From Alkalidesulfovibrio alkalitolerans DSM 16529 (GTDB taxonomy: Bacteria > Desulfobacterota > Desulfovibrionia > Desulfovibrionales > Desulfovibrionaceae), in the NCBI RefSeq assembly GCF_000422245.1, contig NZ_ATHI01000026.1, positions 372,001 to 436,000 on the forward strand: a stretch of DNA of 64,000 nt, read 5' to 3'. Within the stretch, counting starts at the first letter, position 1. Each line of letters begins with the position of its first letter. Position numbers and translations under genes: made by a program. The notes under the pieces were generated by a model. It worked only from the letters and a program-made list of their open reading frames with translations. It did no database searches and was not told where the DNA came from. Positions 1-10,959 of this stretch are shown piece after piece.

Positions 1-1
1 G

Positions 2-142
2 GCCATCGCGGCCTGGGCCGCGAGTTCGCACGGCGGGCGCATCGAAGTGGAGTCAGAACCGGGAGTGGGCAGCCGTTTCAGGATCGTGCTGCCCGCCCTT
101 GCCGCCGCCAACGCGGCTTCGCCCGGAAAACCGGGTCTATGA
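2..142 (+). CDS. Histidine kinase C-terminus (partial, runs off left edge)
   Basis: Only the last 46 codons are in the window. They read as the end of a HATPase_c domain: GGRIEVESEPGVGSRFRI followed by LPAL is the usual final beta-hairpin (the stretch after the G2 box) of sensor histidine kinases. A short Ala-rich tail ends at a TGA. The stop overlaps the stop region of the convergent gene on the other strand by 6 bp, so the two genes end tail to tail with no spacer. Sensor domains and phospho-acceptor histidine lie outside the window, so the signal and partner cannot be named. Confidence 0.75.
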   Translation, partial: AIAAWAASSHGGRIEVESEPGVGSRFRIVLPALAAANAASPGKPGL

Positions 143-481
143 GCCATCGGGAGTCCCGGACGCGTCCGAGGATTCCCGTTCTTCGAGCAGTTTCTCCAGC
201 GCCGCAAGCCGCGCTCGCAGTTCGACGAGTTCGTCCTGCGTGGCCATGCCCGCCTCGCGGGCCATGGTCATGGCCTCGGCCTTGCCCTTGTCGCGCATCT
301 GCTCGGCACGCTCGGCGAACTGCGCAGCCACAGCCCTAGCCATGATCCGCGCCTCGTCCTGGGCCTGGCCCGCGAGCGAGCCCAGCGCCTCCGCCGCCTT
401 GGCCAGCGCGTCCTGCGCGCCGTCCTTGGCCATCAGTCCGAGTCCGAGCCCCATGAGCAATCCCTTGGCGAATCCGTCCAT
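137..481 (-). CDS. Small coiled-coil protein next to ubiB-like kinase
   Basis: This 114-residue protein starts with a Gly/Leu-rich segment (GLLMGLGLGLMAKDG, about residues 7-21). A long Ala/Glu/Arg-rich amphipathic helix follows, and the C-terminus contains heptad-like ELRARLAALEKLLEE (about 85-100), a strong coiled-coil candidate. The middle (QAQDEARIMARAVAAQFAE) resembles phasin-like or apolipoprotein-like helices, but I recognise no specific family. The ATG at 481 was chosen because the longer reading frame upstream is antisense to the UbiB-type kinase. It lies 32 bp downstream of that kinase and is probably cotranscribed with it. A role as membrane- or lipid-associated partner of the kinase is inference from position only. 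Confidence 0.7.
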   Translation of the reverse strand: MDGFAKGLLMGLGLGLMAKDGAQDALAKAAEALGSLAGQAQDEARIMARAVAAQFAERAEQMRDKGKAEAMTMAREAGMATQDELVELRARLAALEKLLEERESSDASGTPDGS

Positions 482-513
482 GTCGCGTCCTTTCCATGCC
501 CGTGCGCGGGCGA

Positions 514-2190
514 TCACTTTGTTTTTTTCATCAGGTGCACTACCAGCCACATGCCGAAAAGCCCCGAGATGGTGAAGCCCGAAAGGCCGAATATCGGCAT
601 GCCGCGCCAATGGGGGCCGATTCCGGAGACGTAGATCAGCGACGAACCGATAACGAGCGAGGCGGCCACGAGACCCGATGCGATGACGTAGGCCACCCCG
701 CGCAGATTGGACATCTGGCGGTCCAGGCCACCCTGGCGCAACTCCACGGTGAGCTTGCCCGCCTGGGCCAGTTCGAGCACGTGGGCGGCTTTTTGCGGCA
801 GGCGGGAGAGCGCGCGCAGCGAGTCTTGCAAGTCGCCCAGGAGTGGCTTGTCGGAAAAGATCAACGAGGCGCGCTTGATGGCGTAGCGCATGGCCACGGG
901 TTTGAGCGCCTCCATGGCGTCGAAGCCGGGTGCGAGCACCCGGCCGCACGCCTCGGTGGAGAGCAGCGCGCGGCCCACGAGAATGTAGTCGGGGCGAAGC
1001 AGCACGCCGTAATCCCGGCACATCTCGGTCAGGTCGAGCATGAAACGGCCCAGGTTGGCGTTTCCGCCCACGGGCGCGCGGACCTTGTCGATGACGAACA
1101 TGACGTCGGTGACGAAACGTTGGAAATCGAGCAACGGCGGCACGCGCACAGCCATCTCCAGGGCGATCTTGGCCACTCGGACCGGATCGTTCTGGGCCAG
1201 GCCGATGATGTAGTCCACCAGGGCCTGGCGCATGTCGGCCGAGAGGCGTCCGACAAGCCCCCAGTCGAAGTAACACAGGCGGCCGTCGGACAGGATGCGC
1301 ACGTTGCCCAGGTGCGGATCGGCATGGAACATGCCGTGTTCGAGCATCTGGGCCACTGCGCAGCGCAGGCCCGCGTGGGCGATGCGCTCCCGCTCCTCGG
1401 GCGGGCCGTCGTACTTGTCCAGGCGAGCGCCCTCCATGAACTCCATGATCAGCACGTCGGATCTTGCCCAGTCCTCGGCCACTGCCGGGGCGGTGATTTC
1501 GGGGTCGTCGGCGAACATGGCTCTGAAGAGTTGGATGTTGCGTGCCTCGTTGATGAAATCCAATTCCCGGCGCAGGGATTTTTTGACCTCGGCCACCACG
1601 TCGGGGATGTTCACGGCGCGTAGCGACTCCACCCGTTCGTGCAGGACGCCCGCGAGATAGGCCATGATGTCGAGGTCGGCCTCCACGGTGGCAAGAACGC
1701 GGGGGCGTCGTACCTTGACGGCCATGTCGCGGCCCGCGAAGGGGCCGTGGCGAAGGCGGGCCCGGTGCACCTGCGAGAGCGAGGCCGCGGCCGTGGGCGT
1801 CTCGTCGAAGAAGGAGAAGATGTCCGAGAGTGGCATGCCGTAGGTCCGTTCCACGTGGGCGCGGATTTCCTCGAACGGCTCGGGATGGACGTCCTCTTGC
1901 AGGTGTTTCAGTTCCTCGCAGAGCTCCAGGGGCACGAGGTCGGGACGAAGCGACAGCACCTGGCCGACCTTGATGAAGGTCGGCCCCAGGTCCTCCATGG
2001 CCATCCTGATTTTTGTCCACACGTTGCGCTCGCCGGTTGTTTCGCAAGTTTCGCAACGAGGCCGTCTGAAGGGCAGGCGCACGAGGTCGAGAACTTCTCC
2101 GAAGCCATGGCGGGCCAGGATCAGGGCGATGTCCTTCAGCCTCCCGATGGAGGCGGTGGAGCGGGTGATGATGCTGAACGGGTTTTCCAT
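514..2190 (-). CDS. ABC1/AarF/UbiB-family atypical protein kinase
   Basis: A 558-residue protein of the UbiB/ADCK family. It has the family KxGQ motif (FIKVGQ, near residue 72), the Ala-rich nucleotide loop (AAASLSQVHRA), the VAIK-like lysine (MAVKVRRP), the catalytic HADPHLGN motif (near 288) and a metal-binding FDWG in place of DFG. Two hydrophobic segments at the C-terminus (VAYVIASGLVAASLVIGSSL and GFTISGLFGMWLVVHLM) are the usual membrane anchor. I chose the ATG at 2190 over one seven codons upstream because GGAG lies 7 nt in front of it. Family members support biosynthesis of isoprenoid quinones or other lipids. This organism type is expected to use menaquinone, so the ubiB name would be only positional. 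The small coiled-coil gene follows directly. Confidence 0.9.
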   Translation of the reverse strand: MENPFSIITRSTASIGRLKDIALILARHGFGEVLDLVRLPFRRPRCETCETTGERNVWTKIRMAMEDLGPTFIKVGQVLSLRPDLVPLELCEELKHLQEDVHPEPFEEIRAHVERTYGMPLSDIFSFFDETPTAAASLSQVHRARLRHGPFAGRDMAVKVRRPRVLATVEADLDIMAYLAGVLHERVESLRAVNIPDVVAEVKKSLRRELDFINEARNIQLFRAMFADDPEITAPAVAEDWARSDVLIMEFMEGARLDKYDGPPEERERIAHAGLRCAVAQMLEHGMFHADPHLGNVRILSDGRLCYFDWGLVGRLSADMRQALVDYIIGLAQNDPVRVAKIALEMAVRVPPLLDFQRFVTDVMFVIDKVRAPVGGNANLGRFMLDLTEMCRDYGVLLRPDYILVGRALLSTEACGRVLAPGFDAMEALKPVAMRYAIKRASLIFSDKPLLGDLQDSLRALSRLPQKAAHVLELAQAGKLTVELRQGGLDRQMSNLRGVAYVIASGLVAASLVIGSSLIYVSGIGPHWRGMPIFGLSGFTISGLFGMWLVVHLMKKTK

Positions 2191-2290
2191 GCGGGTTCTC
2201 CGACTCCGCAATGTAGCAAAGGCGGCCGCCGCTGGCTATGCCCGGCGGACGACGACCCGAAGCTTTGCTCTGAGACTGTTGCCCCCTTTC

Positions 2291-2362
2291 TCAGGCTGCT
2301 CAAAAAGGCCCAGATGCAAGGCGCAAGAAAGCGCCGCAGATGGGACTTTTTCGGCAGCCTGA
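2291..2362. repeat. Imperfect inverted repeat, interspersed-element type
   Basis: The arms TCAGGCTGC (2291-2299) and GCAGCCTGA (2354-2362) pair perfectly. Pairing continues inward through AAAAAG and CCCA with few mismatches to an inner hairpin (GGCGC / GCGCC). It sits in the gap between divergent genes. The core with AAAAAGGCCCAGATGCAAGG resembles, from memory, a repetitive hairpin family scattered through deltaproteobacterial genomes. No second full copy was found in this window, so the family assignment is unproven. Confidence 0.5.
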
Positions 2363-2403
2363 GGGCCTTGCCCTGGAGGCTTTGTGCGGGCTACAAACCC
2401 CGG

Positions 2404-3327
2404 ATGTTCGTCGACTTGGCATTCGCGCTGCTCGCCGTGGTGCTCCTGTGGCGCACGGCGGACTGGATCGTGGAAAGCGCGGCGGCAATCGCCCGCTCGC
2501 GGGGCGTCTCCGAGCTGGTCATTGGCCTGACCATCGTGGCCTTCGGCACCTCGGCCCCGGAGTTCCTGGTCACGCTCTCCGCCTCGGTGAAGCAGATGCC
2601 CGACATCTCGCTGGCCAACGTGGTCGGCTCCAACTTCGCCAACCTCGGACTCGTGCTCGGGCTTTGCGCCTTCGTGGTTCCGGTGGCCGCCTCCCGCCTT
2701 CTGGTCCTGCGCGACGGCGGTTTTTTGCTGCTGCTCACCGGAGGCGTGGCCCTGGCCGCATGGCGCGAGGCGCTCGGCCCGCTCACGGGGCTCGGCCTGC
2801 TGGGCTTTCTCGCGGGCTATCTCTGGCTGCTCTTTCGGAACCGCGAGTGCGACGCCGCCTGCGAGGCGGGCGACGGCCGCACGGCCCGCTGGTGGGACTA
2901 TCCGCGCCTTCTCGCCGGATTCGCGGGAGTGGCCGTGGGCGGCACGCTGCTTGTGGAGACGGCCGCGAATCTGGCCCGTCTGGCCGGAGTCAGCGAGTGG
3001 TTTATCGGGCTGACCCTCGTGGCCGTGGGCACCTCGCTGCCCGAACTCGCAACCTGCCTTGCGGCGGCGCTGCGTGGCCGGGGAGACATGCTGCTCGGAA
3101 ACCTCGTGGGCAGCAATATCTTCAATTACGCAGGCGTATTGGGGCTGACCTGCGTCATCAGCCCGCTTTCTCCTTCCCCGCAGGCCGTGGCAGGCGCGGC
3201 CCTGAACCTGGGCTTCGTGGCCCTGGCTCTCGTACTTATGCGTACAGGCTGGCGTGTCTCGCGCCTTGAGGGGCTCTTGCTCATGCTCCTCAATCTCCTC
3301 GTCATTGGCGTGGCCTGGCGCGGCTGA
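2404..3327 (+). CDS. Sodium/calcium exchanger (CaCA) family protein, YrbG type
   Basis: A 307-residue, strongly hydrophobic protein with the two alpha-repeats that define the cation/Ca2+ exchanger superfamily: GLTIVAFGTSAPEFLVT (about residues 40-56) and GLTLVAVGTSLPELATC (about 202-218). The acidic residues in GTSAPE and GTSLPE coordinate the cation in this family. A polar linker around CDAACEAGDGRTARWW separates the two halves, and about ten membrane segments are visible. The length matches bacterial YrbG-type exchangers. The ATG at 2404 puts the first helix (FALLAVVLLW) at the N-terminus; no strong ribosome site is visible. It is divergent from the UbiB-like gene and monocistronic as far as can be seen. 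Ion specificity cannot be read from the sequence. Confidence 0.88.
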   Translation: MFVDLAFALLAVVLLWRTADWIVESAAAIARSRGVSELVIGLTIVAFGTSAPEFLVTLSASVKQMPDISLANVVGSNFANLGLVLGLCAFVVPVAASRLLVLRDGGFLLLLTGGVALAAWREALGPLTGLGLLGFLAGYLWLLFRNRECDAACEAGDGRTARWWDYPRLLAGFAGVAVGGTLLVETAANLARLAGVSEWFIGLTLVAVGTSLPELATCLAAALRGRGDMLLGNLVGSNIFNYAGVLGLTCVISPLSPSPQAVAGAALNLGFVALALVLMRTGWRVSRLEGLLLMLLNLLVIGVAWRG

Positions 3328-3449
3328 AAGCCCTGAAGAGGGCGCAAACCGGGCGTTTCGGGAGCGCCACGGCCGGTTTCCCTTGCCTGATGGGGAAAAA
3401 CTGTTTATTTTTGCCGACTGACTCAACCGAAAATGGGAGGAAATCAACG

Positions 3450-4157
3450 ATGAATCGTTTTGAGACCATGCGCCGGGCCCAAGCCAAGCCCGAAGTCCTG
3501 AACGCCTTCATGCGCGGCGTTTACACCTGGATGTGCGGCGGTCTTCTGACCACCGCGGCGCTGGCCTTGTTCACGGCCTCGAGTCCGGCTCTGCTCCAGG
3601 TCATTTACGGAAACCCGATCATGCCCTGGGTGGTGATGCTCTCCCCCCTGGTCCTGGTCTTCGTGCTCAGCGGCATGATCAACCGCCTTTCGGCCAACGC
3701 CGCCTCGGGCCTGTTCCTGCTCTACAGCGCCCTCATGGGGCTCTCGCTGTCCTTCGTCTTCCTGGCCTACTCCCCGGCTGCCATCTCCAAGGCCTTCTTC
3801 ACGGCCGCAGGCATGTTTGGCGCCATGAGCATATACGGCTACACCACCAAAAAGGACCTCACCTCCTGGGGCTCGTTCCTGTTCATGGGCCTGATCGGCG
3901 TGATCCTGGCCTCGGTGGTGAACATCTTCCTGCGCAGCCCGGCCCTGGACTTCGTGGTTTCGGGCGTGGGCGTGCTGGTCTTCGTCGGCCTCACGGCCTA
4001 CGACACCCAGCGCCTGAAGACCATGGCCGAGACCGCGCCCATGGACGACGCGCTCGTCATGCGTCGCGGCGTGATCCTGGGCGCACTGACGTTGTATCTC
4101 GACTTCATCAACCTCTTCCTCATGCTGCTGCGTTTCTTCGGCGGCAATCGCGACTAG
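3450..4157 (+). CDS. Bax inhibitor-1 / YccA family membrane protein
   Basis: A 235-residue protein with seven predicted membrane helices and the family landmarks GVYTWMCGGLLTTA near the N-terminus, FFTAAGMFGAMSIYGYTT in the middle and LTAYDTQRLKTMAE before the last helix (TLYLDFINLFLMLLRFFGG). The conserved YDTQ Asp and the C-terminal LYLDFIN are the usual BI-1 signature; in the family these acidic residues form a pH-sensitive latch of a calcium leak. The ATG at 3450 is supported by GGGAGG 9 nt upstream. An in-frame ATG 20 codons earlier has no ribosome site. In bacteria members interact with FtsH-type quality control or leak Ca2+; neither is testable here. Confidence 0.9.
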   Translation: MNRFETMRRAQAKPEVLNAFMRGVYTWMCGGLLTTAALALFTASSPALLQVIYGNPIMPWVVMLSPLVLVFVLSGMINRLSANAASGLFLLYSALMGLSLSFVFLAYSPAAISKAFFTAAGMFGAMSIYGYTTKKDLTSWGSFLFMGLIGVILASVVNIFLRSPALDFVVSGVGVLVFVGLTAYDTQRLKTMAETAPMDDALVMRRGVILGALTLYLDFINLFLMLLRFFGGNRD

Positions 4158-4178
4158 TCGTCGCGGCCAACCGTCCGT

Positions 4179-4206
4179 CCCGCCGGGAGGAATATCTCCC
4201 GGCGGG
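4179..4206 (+). terminator. Perfect 11-bp GC hairpin after the BI-1 gene
   Basis: CCCGCCGGGAG (4179-4189), a 6-nt loop and CTCCCGGCGGG (4196-4206) form a perfect stem 21 bp after the stop. There is no U-run behind it, so it may be an mRNA 3'-end stabiliser or factor-assisted terminator rather than a classic intrinsic one. Confidence 0.5.
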
Positions 4207-4236
4207 GAGCGGACACGCATCTTCGTGCGAGGCCAT

Positions 4237-5329
4237 ATGTCCGGCCGACTTTCCACGTCCGGCCCCAGAGGCATCCTGGCAGGACTCCTGGCCCCGGCCG
4301 GGGCGGCATGGGCCGGGCTCATGCGCCTGCGTGAAAGAGCCTTCACGCACGACCTCGCGCCATTTTTCCGCACGACCCGTATGGCCGCTCCCGTGGTCTC
4401 GGTGGGCAACATCGCCATGGGCGGCACGGGCAAGACGCCCGTCACCGCCTGGCTGTGCCGCCAGGCCCTGGCTCGCTCCCTCGTCCCTTGCGTGCTCACG
4501 CGCGGCTACCGCGCCCGCCCGCCGCATTTGCCGTGGACCGTTTCGCCCGGCGATCCGCCCGCTGTCGCGGGCGACGAGCCGCTGCTCCTGGCCCGCTCCT
4601 GCCCTGGCGCGCACGTGGTCGTGGACCCGGTGCGGGCGCGCGGCGGCGCGTTCGCGGGGCGCGAATTTTCGCCCGATCTGTTCGTGCTCGACGACGGGTT
4701 CCAGCATCTGGCCGTGGCCCGTGACCTGAATCTTTGCCTGCTTCGGCCCGAGGATTTGGGCGAGGAGTGGGGGCGCGTCTTTCCGGCGGGATACTGGCGC
4801 GAGGGCGAGGGCGCGCTTTCGCGCGCCGACGTCTTTCTGGTCAAGACCCCGGACGGGACGTTTGGGCCGCTGGCCGCGTCCGTGAAATCCCGGCTCGGGC
4901 CGTTCAAGCGGCCGGTCTTCGCCTTTTGCCTCGGCCCCGTCGGCCTTTCGCCGCTCGCGGGCGGACCGCCGCTTCAGAGGCTTTCGGGCGAGGCGTACGT
5001 GCTGGCTTGCGGGGTGGCCAATCCGGGGCAGGTGGCGGCCACGGCCGGGATGCTCCTGGGCTATCCGCCCGCCTCGGTGCTGGCCTTTCCCGACCACTTT
5101 GCCTTCGGGCCCGACGAATTGCGCGCGGTGCGCGCCGAGGCCGCGCGTGAAAATGCGCCGCACGTTGTCGTCACGGCCAAGGACGCGGTCAAGATCGACC
5201 CCGCGCTCTTGCCCGAAGGGTTGGTGCTGGACGTGGACGTCTCCTTCGGCGAGAGTGCCTATTGCGACGAATCTTTCGAACGACTCATGGACCGCCGCCT
5301 GTTCGATCTCGCGGCTGCAAGGAGGGGCG

Positions 5330-5355
<26 letters not shown>
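4237..5355 (+). CDS. lpxK: Tetraacyldisaccharide 4'-kinase (lipid A synthesis)
   Basis: LpxK phosphorylates the 4' position of the lipid A disaccharide precursor at the inner face of the cytoplasmic membrane. The 372-residue product has the family P-loop SVGNIAMGGTGKTPV (about residues 52-66), the DDGFQHLAVARDL motif (about 155-167) with the catalytic Asp and His region, and the C-terminal VVVTAKDAVKID stretch. An N-terminal hydrophobic helix (GILAGLLAPAGAAWAGLM) fits membrane association. The start is uncertain: a GTG at 4225 is in frame, but the ATG at 4237 has GAGG just upstream. The last 26 bp overlap rnr, so the two are probably translationally coupled. An outer membrane with lipid A is implied. 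Confidence 0.92.
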
Positions 5356-7672
<2,317 letters not shown>

Positions 7673-7682
7673 CGGCCGTTGA

Positions 7683-10088
7683 TCACAGTGATCTGGGCCT
7701 AAGAATGCCGCCGCTCGTCTCCAGGAGCCGCTCGAAGTCACCCGCGGCCAGGGGGGGGCTGTACAGGTAGCCCTGTCCGAAATCGCAATCGAGACTTCGC
7801 AGCGTCTCCATCTGGGCGACGTTCTCTACGCCCTCGGCCGTGACGTGCAGCCCAAGCCCCCGGGCCATGGAAACGACCGTGCGCACAATGGCCAGATCGT
7901 CGGCGTCGCTCGGCAGGTTGCTCACGAAGGAGCGGTCCACCTTGAGCCCCCGGATGGGGAAGCGTTTGAGGTAGTAGAGCGACGAGTAGCCCGTGCCGAA
8001 ATCGTCCACCGTGATGTGCGCGCCAAGCCTCCTGATCTCTTCCAGCACGGCCACTGCCTGCTCAACGCGCGACATGATGGCCGTCTCCGTGATCTCGAAT
8101 TCGAGCAGGGATGGATCGATGTCCGTGCGGCGCAGCAGCCGCTCGATGAAGTCTATGAGTCCTTTGTGGGCCAGTTGGCGCACCGAGAGATTCACGGCCA
8201 GGGCCAGATGCCCGTATCCGCTGTCGTGCCAAGTCTTTGCCTGGCGGCAGGCGGCTTCGAGCACCTGCTCGCCGATGGGCACGATCATCCCGGTTTCCTC
8301 TGCCACGGGGATGAATTCGAGGGGCGGGGTGAGCGAGCCGTCCTCGCGCCGCCAGCGCACCAGGGCCTCCATGCCTATGATGCCCCCGGTGGGGAGATGG
8401 ACCTTGGGCTGGTACCAGACCTCGAAGTGGCGACCTTCGATGGCCTTGCGCAGATCCTTTTCCAAGACCAGGCGCTGCTGGGCGCGTTCGTTCATGGCCA
8501 GGGTGAAGAGCTGGCAGTTGTTCTTGCCTGTCTCCTTGGCGCGGTACATGGCCAGGTCGGCGTTCTTGATGAGCGCGTCGGGTGTGTCGCCGTCCTCGGG
8601 AAAAATAGTGATGCCCACGCTGGCCGTGACGTAAAGTTCGTGGCCCTTGACCATGAAGGGCGCGCCCAGGGAGTCGAGTATGCGCTCGCCAACGGCCACG
8701 GCCGACGACTCGCCCTCGGCGTCCTCGACCATGACCACGAATTCGTCGCCGCCCAGGCGGGCCACCGTATCCTGCTCGCGCAGAAGATTCTTCAGGCGAT
8801 GGGCGAAGGACATGAGCAGCAGATCGCCCACGGAGTGGCCCAACGAGTCGTTGACCGTCTTGAAATTGTCCACGTCGAGATAGAGCAGCGCGAGTCTGTC
8901 GCCGGTGCGGCGGGAGTGGTTCATGGCCACTTTGAGGCGGTCGAGCAGCAAAAGACGGTTGGGCAGGCCGGTCAGGGCGTCGTGATAGGCTTGGTGCTTC
9001 ATGAGCTCCTCGGAGCGCTTGATCTCCGAGATGTCGTGGAACACGGCCACGTAATGAGTCGGCTCGCCAGCCTCGTTCGTGATGGAACTGATGGAGAGCC
9101 ACTCCGGGTAGGCTTCGCCGTTCTTGCGGCGGTTCCATATCTCGCCTTCCCACTGGCCCTCGCTCAGAATTGCCCCCCACATCCGGCGGTAGTAATCGTC
9201 GTCGTGTCGGTCGGACTTGAGGATGCGCGGGGTCTGTCCCATGACCTCTTCAGGGGAGTACCCGGTGATGGCCGAGAAAGCCGGATTGACCCGCAGGATT
9301 TTCCCGTCGCCATCGGTGATGCTGATGCCATCCAGGGAATGCTCGAAAACCTTGGCCATGAGTTGCAATTCCTCGTTAGCCAGGCGCAGACTCGTCGTGC
9401 GCTCGGCCACCACGTTCTCCATCTCCAAATAGGCTCTGCTCAGTTCCTGTCGGGCTTGCACCTCGCGTCTGACTGCGGCGTAGGCCAGCAGAAGGAGCAG
9501 GAGGCTCACGCCGATGGCCGCGGCGTCGAGCCATCCGGTCAAACGGTGCAGCATGCCCATGATCGGGGTCACGTCGTGAATGATCTCGAAGGCCCCAAGG
9601 AATCGACCATCCCCGATCCGTGACATGATCGGAACCAGACTGAGCACCTGGGGGCCAGCCATTCCGTCGGGGGAGTCGGCCCCGTTGACGAGACGCGACA
9701 ACGGCTCTCCGCGCCTGAGCGCCCCCAGGGCGGCTGCCGGGATGCCCTCGGCTTCCTGGCCCGCGAGAGGAATGGAGAACGTGGCCGTTCCCTCTGAATC
9801 GAGGAAGCGGACCCTGAGCACGTCGAAGTCGACCATCAGATCGCGGATCACGAAGTCCGTCCCATGAGGAATGGTGCGATGTCCGGCTTCCAGGTGATCG
9901 TTCAGGTGGATGGTCCGGGCGATGTGTCGAGCGATGGTTTCTGCCTGGGATTGTGCCGAGGCTGTGATGATGGCCGAAAAGCTCGGCGTGATGATCAGCT
10001 TGAGGCCGGCCGGAAAGAGGATCAGAGCCCCGAGGGCCGTCAAAAATATCCGATTTTTAAGTATTTCGCTGAATCGGGGGGCGGTCAC
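7683..10088 (-). CDS. Membrane PAS-GGDEF-EAL cyclic-di-GMP enzyme
   Basis: This 801-residue protein has an N-terminal membrane helix (FLTALGALILFPAGLKLII), an extracytoplasmic sensor of about 150 residues, a second helix (AAIGVSLLLLLLAYAAV), a PAS domain (FEHSLDGISITDGDGKIL, about 265-385), GGDEF (RLGGDEFVVMVED, about 440) and EAL (GMEALVRW, about 570; DDFGTGYSSLYYLKRF, about 695). Both active-site signatures are intact, so it could make and degrade c-di-GMP. The GTG at 10088 was chosen because GGAG lies 7 nt upstream; the frame is open 52 codons further, but that stretch is rich in Arg/Pro and has no ribosome site. It is convergent with rnr, with 10 bp between the stops. Confidence 0.93.
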   Translation of the reverse strand: MTAPRFSEILKNRIFLTALGALILFPAGLKLIITPSFSAIITASAQSQAETIARHIARTIHLNDHLEAGHRTIPHGTDFVIRDLMVDFDVLRVRFLDSEGTATFSIPLAGQEAEGIPAAALGALRRGEPLSRLVNGADSPDGMAGPQVLSLVPIMSRIGDGRFLGAFEIIHDVTPIMGMLHRLTGWLDAAAIGVSLLLLLLAYAAVRREVQARQELSRAYLEMENVVAERTTSLRLANEELQLMAKVFEHSLDGISITDGDGKILRVNPAFSAITGYSPEEVMGQTPRILKSDRHDDDYYRRMWGAILSEGQWEGEIWNRRKNGEAYPEWLSISSITNEAGEPTHYVAVFHDISEIKRSEELMKHQAYHDALTGLPNRLLLLDRLKVAMNHSRRTGDRLALLYLDVDNFKTVNDSLGHSVGDLLLMSFAHRLKNLLREQDTVARLGGDEFVVMVEDAEGESSAVAVGERILDSLGAPFMVKGHELYVTASVGITIFPEDGDTPDALIKNADLAMYRAKETGKNNCQLFTLAMNERAQQRLVLEKDLRKAIEGRHFEVWYQPKVHLPTGGIIGMEALVRWRREDGSLTPPLEFIPVAEETGMIVPIGEQVLEAACRQAKTWHDSGYGHLALAVNLSVRQLAHKGLIDFIERLLRRTDIDPSLLEFEITETAIMSRVEQAVAVLEEIRRLGAHITVDDFGTGYSSLYYLKRFPIRGLKVDRSFVSNLPSDADDLAIVRTVVSMARGLGLHVTAEGVENVAQMETLRSLDCDFGQGYLYSPPLAAGDFERLLETSGGILRPRSL

Positions 10089-10270
10089 AGAAGGTCTCCG
10101 GCGCTTGGTGGGCAACTTTTTCGAGCCTATGCCAGACCCGCGGCCTGGGGGCAAGGCCCGGCGGGGAAAATCAGGGGTATTGCCATGGGAGGCGGAAAGG
10201 GTTAGATGCTCTTCGACCGTCGTGCGGAGGCAGTCGCACGGCACGGCAAATCTCTTACAACTGGGTGATT

Positions 10271-10405
10271 ATGTTGAATGTTCCGCTACGTATCGTCGGC
10301 TTGGCCTTGTCCCTCGTGAACAAGATGTTGGGGGGCGCGCTCGACCCGCTTCTCGACAACGGCCGCAAGAAGTCCAAGTCCGGCCTTGATTCTCTCCGCG
10401 TCTGA
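10271..10405 (+). CDS. Putative 44-residue amphipathic protein
   Basis: A short frame reading MLNVPLRIVGLALSLVNKML and then GGALDPLLDNGRKKSKSG. It has an amphipathic or weakly hydrophobic helix followed by a basic tail, as in small membrane-surface peptides. The best support is position: a strong intrinsic terminator on the same strand begins 27 bp after its stop, and no other gene on that strand explains the terminator. No good ribosome-binding site is visible, so the transcript could instead be a small RNA. No family is recognised. Confidence 0.38.
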   Translation: MLNVPLRIVGLALSLVNKMLGGALDPLLDNGRKKSKSGLDSLRV

Positions 10406-10431
10406 TCTGGGCGCGACGATCCAACGCATGA

Positions 10432-10467
10432 ACGCCTGGGCGACCTGCCCGGGCGTTTTTTGTTTTT
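10432..10467 (+). terminator. Intrinsic terminator
   Basis: ACGCCTGGGC (10432-10441), loop GACCT, GCCCGGGCGT (10447-10456) with one G-T pair, then TTTTTGTTTTT. This is a textbook rho-independent terminator on the plus strand, ending a short transcript that includes the small frame at 10271. Confidence 0.85.
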
Positions 10468-10507
10468 CGGGGGTATTCGGCAGCGACGGTGGTGCGTGGG
10501 CTATCTT

Positions 10508-10801
10508 TCAGCAGAGGCCGAGGGCGCGTTCAAGTTCTGTCACGAGGTGGCGGAAGTGGTCAAGTCCGCAGACTTTTTCATCGATCTCGCACAGGTGGGG
10601 ATCCTCGCTTTCCCCGATGGCCGAGAGGGCTTCGAAGAGTTTGACCATTTCCTCTGCCCCGTCTCCGCCGAAGACCGTCAGGGCGAGTTGGGGCACGAGA
10701 TCGGGGGCGTCCGGCGAAAGACGCACGACCATACCGTGGTCTCCGAAATCGAGGTCAAAAGCGGCCAGAAGTTCCTGGGCCGCGTCCTGCACGGACATCA
10801 T
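10508..10801 (-). CDS. Conserved-looking small acidic protein, function unknown
   Basis: A 97-residue acidic protein beginning MMSVQDAAQELLAAFDLDFG and ending LVTELERALGLC, with the middle stretch LVPQLALTVFGGDGAEEMVK. It has no signal peptide, membrane segment or metal motif. The frame is open upstream to an ATG at 10870, but the region before residue 24 has low coding character (His/Ser/Cys rich), so I start at the ATG pair at 10801; the ribosome site is weak for either. It is separated from the VWA-OmpA gene upstream by that gene's terminator. I do not recognise the family. Confidence 0.55.
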   Translation of the reverse strand: MMSVQDAAQELLAAFDLDFGDHGMVVRLSPDAPDLVPQLALTVFGGDGAEEMVKLFEALSAIGESEDPHLCEIDEKVCGLDHFRHLVTELERALGLC

Positions 10802-10901
10802 GGCGTGGGAGATCCCCTCGTGCGAGTGCGCATAAAAAAGAGTGTGGCAGATTTGCCCACAGCTTTCCACACCAGAAATCGGTGTCGGGAAAATGTCATC
10901 A

Positions 10902-10936
10902 AACGAAAAAGGCCGGGACGCGAAAGCGTCCCGGCC
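10902..10936 (-). terminator. Intrinsic terminator of the VWA-OmpA gene
   Basis: On the minus strand GGCCGGGACGC, loop TTTC and GCGTCCCGGCC form a perfect 11-bp stem followed by TTTTTCGTTT. It lies 24 bp beyond the stop of the VWA-OmpA gene. Confidence 0.9.
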
Positions 10937-10959
10937 CGAGACCCGGCGATGTGCGCGGG

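Noticed and set aside
1639-2403. Open frame upstream of the CaCA exchanger start
   Set aside because: It is antisense to the UbiB-type kinase and runs through the inverted repeat; GC-rich DNA keeps such frames open by chance.
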